From: JANXQG01 sp037147235
GTDB taxonomy: Bacteria > Planctomycetota > Planctomycetia > Pirellulales > Thermoguttaceae
Assembly (NCBI GenBank): GCA_037147235.1
Contig: JBAWVO010000161.1
Span: forward strand, 1 to 14,748
Direction: 5' to 3'
Length of the DNA stretch: 14,748 nucleotides
Shown: one piece after another, positions 12,956 through 14,748 of the stretch
Position numbering within the stretch: the first letter of the stretch is position 1
Layout: each line of letters starts with the position of its first letter
Program-made: the position numbers and the translations under genes
The notes under the pieces: model-generated
The model's database searches: none
Seen by the model: the letters and a program-made list of their open reading frames with translations, nothing else
What the model was told of the DNA's origin: nothing

Positions 12956-13492
12956 CTAACTACCGCTCACGGCGGCGTCCATGGCCAAGGTTGCTTCCTG
13001 GCCGAAAAGGTGATCCACATCGAGGAGGATCAACAATTGCTCCTCCAGCCGGACGAGGCCGGTGATGTACTGGTTGCCCAGGCTGGCCACGGTCGGCGGG
13101 GCGGGCGAGATCTGGTCCTGCGAAACCCGCAATACCTCGTTCACCGAATCGACCACGATGCCGATCGTCCGGCGGCCGACGTTGAGCACCATGATGCGGC
13201 TGTCTTGGGTCAGTTCGTTCTCGGCGAGCGCGAAACGTGCCCGCAGATCAATCACCGGAATGACGGAACTGCGGAGATTGATCAACCCCTTAATGTAGTG
13301 CGGGGTTTCTGGAACCCGTGTGATCTGGCCCACCAAAATAATCTCGCGAATCTTGGTGATTTCGATTCCGTAGGTTTCGTTGCTGAGCTTAAAGCTCACC
13401 AGTTGCATCGAGCCGGTTGAGTTGTTGCGAGTCTGCTCTCGGAGGGTACTATCCGCGATGCTGACAGGCGGTTCTTGCATGACGGTGGACAT
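12956..13492 (-). CDS. cheW: Chemotaxis coupling protein CheW
   Basis: A 178-residue CheW with an N-terminal extension of about 28 residues before the domain start MQLVSFKLSNETYGIEI. The two SH3-like subdomains are visible, with INLRSSVIPVIDLRARF (71-87) and IMVLNVGRRTIGIVVDSV (99-116) followed by EVLRV. It links the receptor tips to the CheA P5 domain. The start at 13492 is supported by AAGGAG (13500-13505 on the plus strand) seven bases upstream. That ribosome binding site lies inside a small palindrome (13498-13511). The gene follows the MCP after a 237-base gap rich in palindromes. Confidence 0.95.
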   Translation of the reverse strand: MSTVMQEPPVSIADSTLREQTRNNSTGSMQLVSFKLSNETYGIEITKIREIILVGQITRVPETPHYIKGLINLRSSVIPVIDLRARFALAENELTQDSRIMVLNVGRRTIGIVVDSVNEVLRVSQDQISPAPPTVASLGNQYITGLVRLEEQLLILLDVDHLFGQEATLAMDAAVSGS

Positions 13493-13552
13493 AAAATATC
13501 TCCTTGGAGATGATGTGTGTTAAGGAAGGTTTCTGTTGCGGGAAAGGATGAA

Positions 13553-13580
13553 GTAGGGTGGGCTTTAGGCCACCATCCTA
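13553..13580. repeat. GTAGGGTGGG palindrome, copy 1
   Basis: GTAGGGTGGGCTTTAGGCC followed by ACCATCCTA. The same 28 bases recur at 13635-13662 with one change (GGCC against GCCC). GGTGG and CCACC form the stem around a CTTTA-type loop. Confidence 0.85.
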
Positions 13581-13585
13581 TTTTT

Positions 13586-13617
13586 CGGTCCGATCGGACC
13601 GATCCGTCGGATCGGTC
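13586..13617. repeat. Two overlapping perfect palindromes
   Basis: CGGTCCGATCGGACCG (13586-13601) is a perfect 16-base palindrome. It overlaps GACCGATCCG-T-CGGATCGGTC (13597-13617), a perfect 10-bp stem with a one-base centre. The shared GACCG can pair with either side, so the two folds exclude each other. They lie between the two GTAGGGTGGG copies. Confidence 0.85.
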
Positions 13618-13634
13618 TGATCATCTCTTCGTCA

Positions 13635-13662
13635 GTAGGGTGGGCTTTAGCCCACCATCCTA
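13635..13662. repeat. GTAGGGTGGG palindrome, copy 2
   Basis: GTAGGGTGGGCTTTAGCCC followed by ACCATCCTA: stem GGTGGGCT/AGCCCACC with a TT centre. Similar words TTAAGGAAGGTTTC (about 13520) and TTAAGGAAAGTTTC (about 13663) occur upstream of copy 1 and directly after copy 2. Confidence 0.85.
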
Positions 13663-13680
13663 TTAAGGAAAGTTTCGGGC

Positions 13681-13712
13681 AAGGGCGGCCTCGGCGAGCC
13701 GAGGCCGCCCTT
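13681..13712 (-). terminator. Perfect GC-rich hairpin after the MCP gene, possible terminator or attenuator
   Basis: AAGGGCGGCCTCGGC and its exact reverse complement form a 32-base palindrome, 17 bases beyond the MCP stop. On the minus strand no U-run follows (GCCCGAAACTTTCC comes next), so it is not a classical intrinsic terminator. It could be partly terminating or protect the MCP message from 3' decay, allowing more MCP than CheW and CheA. Confidence 0.55.
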
Positions 13713-13729
13713 TACCTTACTGGACAATC

Positions 13730-14748
13730 TCAGACGGCCATGCTCCTGGCGTCTGCCTCGGACTCGCTGCTGGCCGATTGGCTGCTCTTGGTCCGGAACG
13801 TGCTCACCAGGTCGCGGAGGGCCTGGGCCTGGGCACCAAGTTCCTGGCTACTGGAAGCCATCTGCTCGGTCCCTGCCGCAGTCTGCTCGGTCACCTGGGC
13901 AATGCCCTGGGTGGCCTTAGAGACCTCCTCGGAATTGGCGGCTTGTTGAACCGTCGCCGTGGCAATCTCGGAGATCTTGGCCGCCGTGGCCTTGACGCTC
14001 TCCACGATCTTTTTGAGGGCCTCGCCCGTCTCGCCGCTCAGTTGAGCACCTTGCTGCACCTGTTGCGTCGATTCCTTGATGAGGCTCGTGATCTCGCCGG
14101 CTGCCTTATTCGACCGCTCGGCCAGCTTGCGGACTTCATCGGCCACCACGGCAAATCCACGACCGTGTTCGCCCGCCCGGGCTGCCTCGATCGCCGCATT
14201 CAACGCCAGAAGGTTGGTCTGGCTGGCGATCTCGGAGATCACCTGGATGATCTCGCCAATCTGGGTGGAACTGGTGCGGATTAATTCCATGGCCTCGACC
14301 GATTGCTGGACGGCCGCTCCGCCCTGCTCGGCCAGAACGCTCGTTTCCTTGGCCAGCTTGTCGGCGCCATGTGCGGCATCCTTGACGTTATCCACGGAGC
14401 GGCTCAGCTCCTCGATGGAAGCCGTCACCTGCTGCACCGATGCGCTTTGCTGTTGGGCACCCGAGGCGAGGGTCTGCGAGCTTTCGGCAATCACGCGAGA
14501 GCCTTCGCCGAATTGGGCTGCGCTCTCGGTGATCTGGCCGATCGCCGAGCGGACGTTCTCCACCACCGCATTCACGGCGTTCTTCAACACCTTGAAATCG
14601 CCGGCGTAGTCACCCTCGATCGGCCGGGTGAAGTCCTTGGCCGCCATCGACTTCATGGCCTTTGCGACGTCGTTCACGGGTCCGATTACTGCGTCCAACG
14701 TGTCGTTGACGCCTTGCACGATCTTGCGGAAGTCGCCCTGGTGCTTCG
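13730..14748 (-). CDS. Methyl-accepting chemotaxis protein, C-terminal part (5' end outside window)
   Basis: The frame is open to the right window edge, so the start and any sensor domain are missing; at least 339 residues are visible. The visible part begins with HAMP-like text (KHQGDFRKIVQGVNDTLDAV, then KSMAAKDFTRPIEGDYAGDF), which resembles receptors with several HAMP units in series. The signalling coiled coil follows, with the nearly invariant hairpin tip (ASQTNLLALNAAIEAARAGE, then HGRGFAVVADEVRKLAERS) that contacts CheA and CheW. Candidate methylation sites are TASIEELSRS and AAGTEQMAS. There is no NWETF-type tail; it ends RSMAV. No membrane segment appears in the visible part. It is the first visible gene of the block, so its expression probably reflects the operon promoter to the right. 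Confidence 0.95.
   Translation of the reverse strand, partial: KHQGDFRKIVQGVNDTLDAVIGPVNDVAKAMKSMAAKDFTRPIEGDYAGDFKVLKNAVNAVVENVRSAIGQITESAAQFGEGSRVIAESSQTLASGAQQQSASVQQVTASIEELSRSVDNVKDAAHGADKLAKETSVLAEQGGAAVQQSVEAMELIRTSSTQIGEIIQVISEIASQTNLLALNAAIEAARAGEHGRGFAVVADEVRKLAERSNKAAGEITSLIKESTQQVQQGAQLSGETGEALKKIVESVKATAAKISEIATATVQQAANSEEVSKATQGIAQVTEQTAAGTEQMASSSQELGAQAQALRDLVSTFRTKSSQSASSESEADARSMAV

Noticed and set aside
12389..13420. 343-codon plus-strand open frame
   Set aside because: It runs across the small gene, the repeat cluster and the complement of cheW; the text is repeat translation and antisense, not a protein family.

Overview
The window looks like a piece of a GC-rich, free-living planctomycete chromosome, possibly from the Pirellulales. 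This rests on three things. The gene set includes an O-mannosyltransferase-like TPR protein of the TMTC type and an SGNH hydrolase with an N-terminal anchor. The junctions between genes are dense with many different short palindromic repeats of the kind I associate with planctomycetes. The chemotaxis genes include CheC, CheD and CheX. No rRNA or other strict marker is present, so the assignment is an inference (about 0.65).

Layout. Positions 1-375 are intergenic, with a short coding-like fragment at its end. Two plus-strand genes follow and overlap as TAATG: a membrane-anchored SGNH/GDSL hydrolase-like protein (376-1656) and a multi-spanning GT-C-like protein with eight C-terminal TPRs (1656-3752). 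Convergent to them lies a GT2 glycosyltransferase of the DPM1-like group (3798-4595, minus). This left block looks like envelope glycan or glycoprotein work. Positions 4596-5439 hold no convincing gene but contain a 116-bp inverted-repeat element with another palindrome nested inside it. Next is a Phd/VapB-type antitoxin and VapC PIN toxin pair (5440-6056, plus), with a plausible promoter.

Positions 6086-14748 form one minus-strand chemotaxis block. In transcription order it holds an MCP (cut by the right window edge), CheW, a new 58-residue small protein, a 985-residue CheA with two Hpt domains, CheC, CheD, a CheY-like regulator, a second stand-alone receiver, CheX and a third stand-alone receiver. 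The MCP and CheW would hold CheA in a signalling array. CheA would phosphorylate one or more of the three receivers. CheC and CheX are phosphatases for phosphorylated receivers, and CheD deamidates receptors. CheR and CheB are not in the window.

The most unusual signal is the repeat content of the chemotaxis block. At least six of its nine gene junctions carry palindromes, mostly of different sequence families. In one family of three copies the inner stem bases change with compensation. Two other repeat families have entered the cheA coding sequence in frame and are translated as linkers between domains. One repeat copy also supplies the stop codon of the small protein gene between cheA and cheW.
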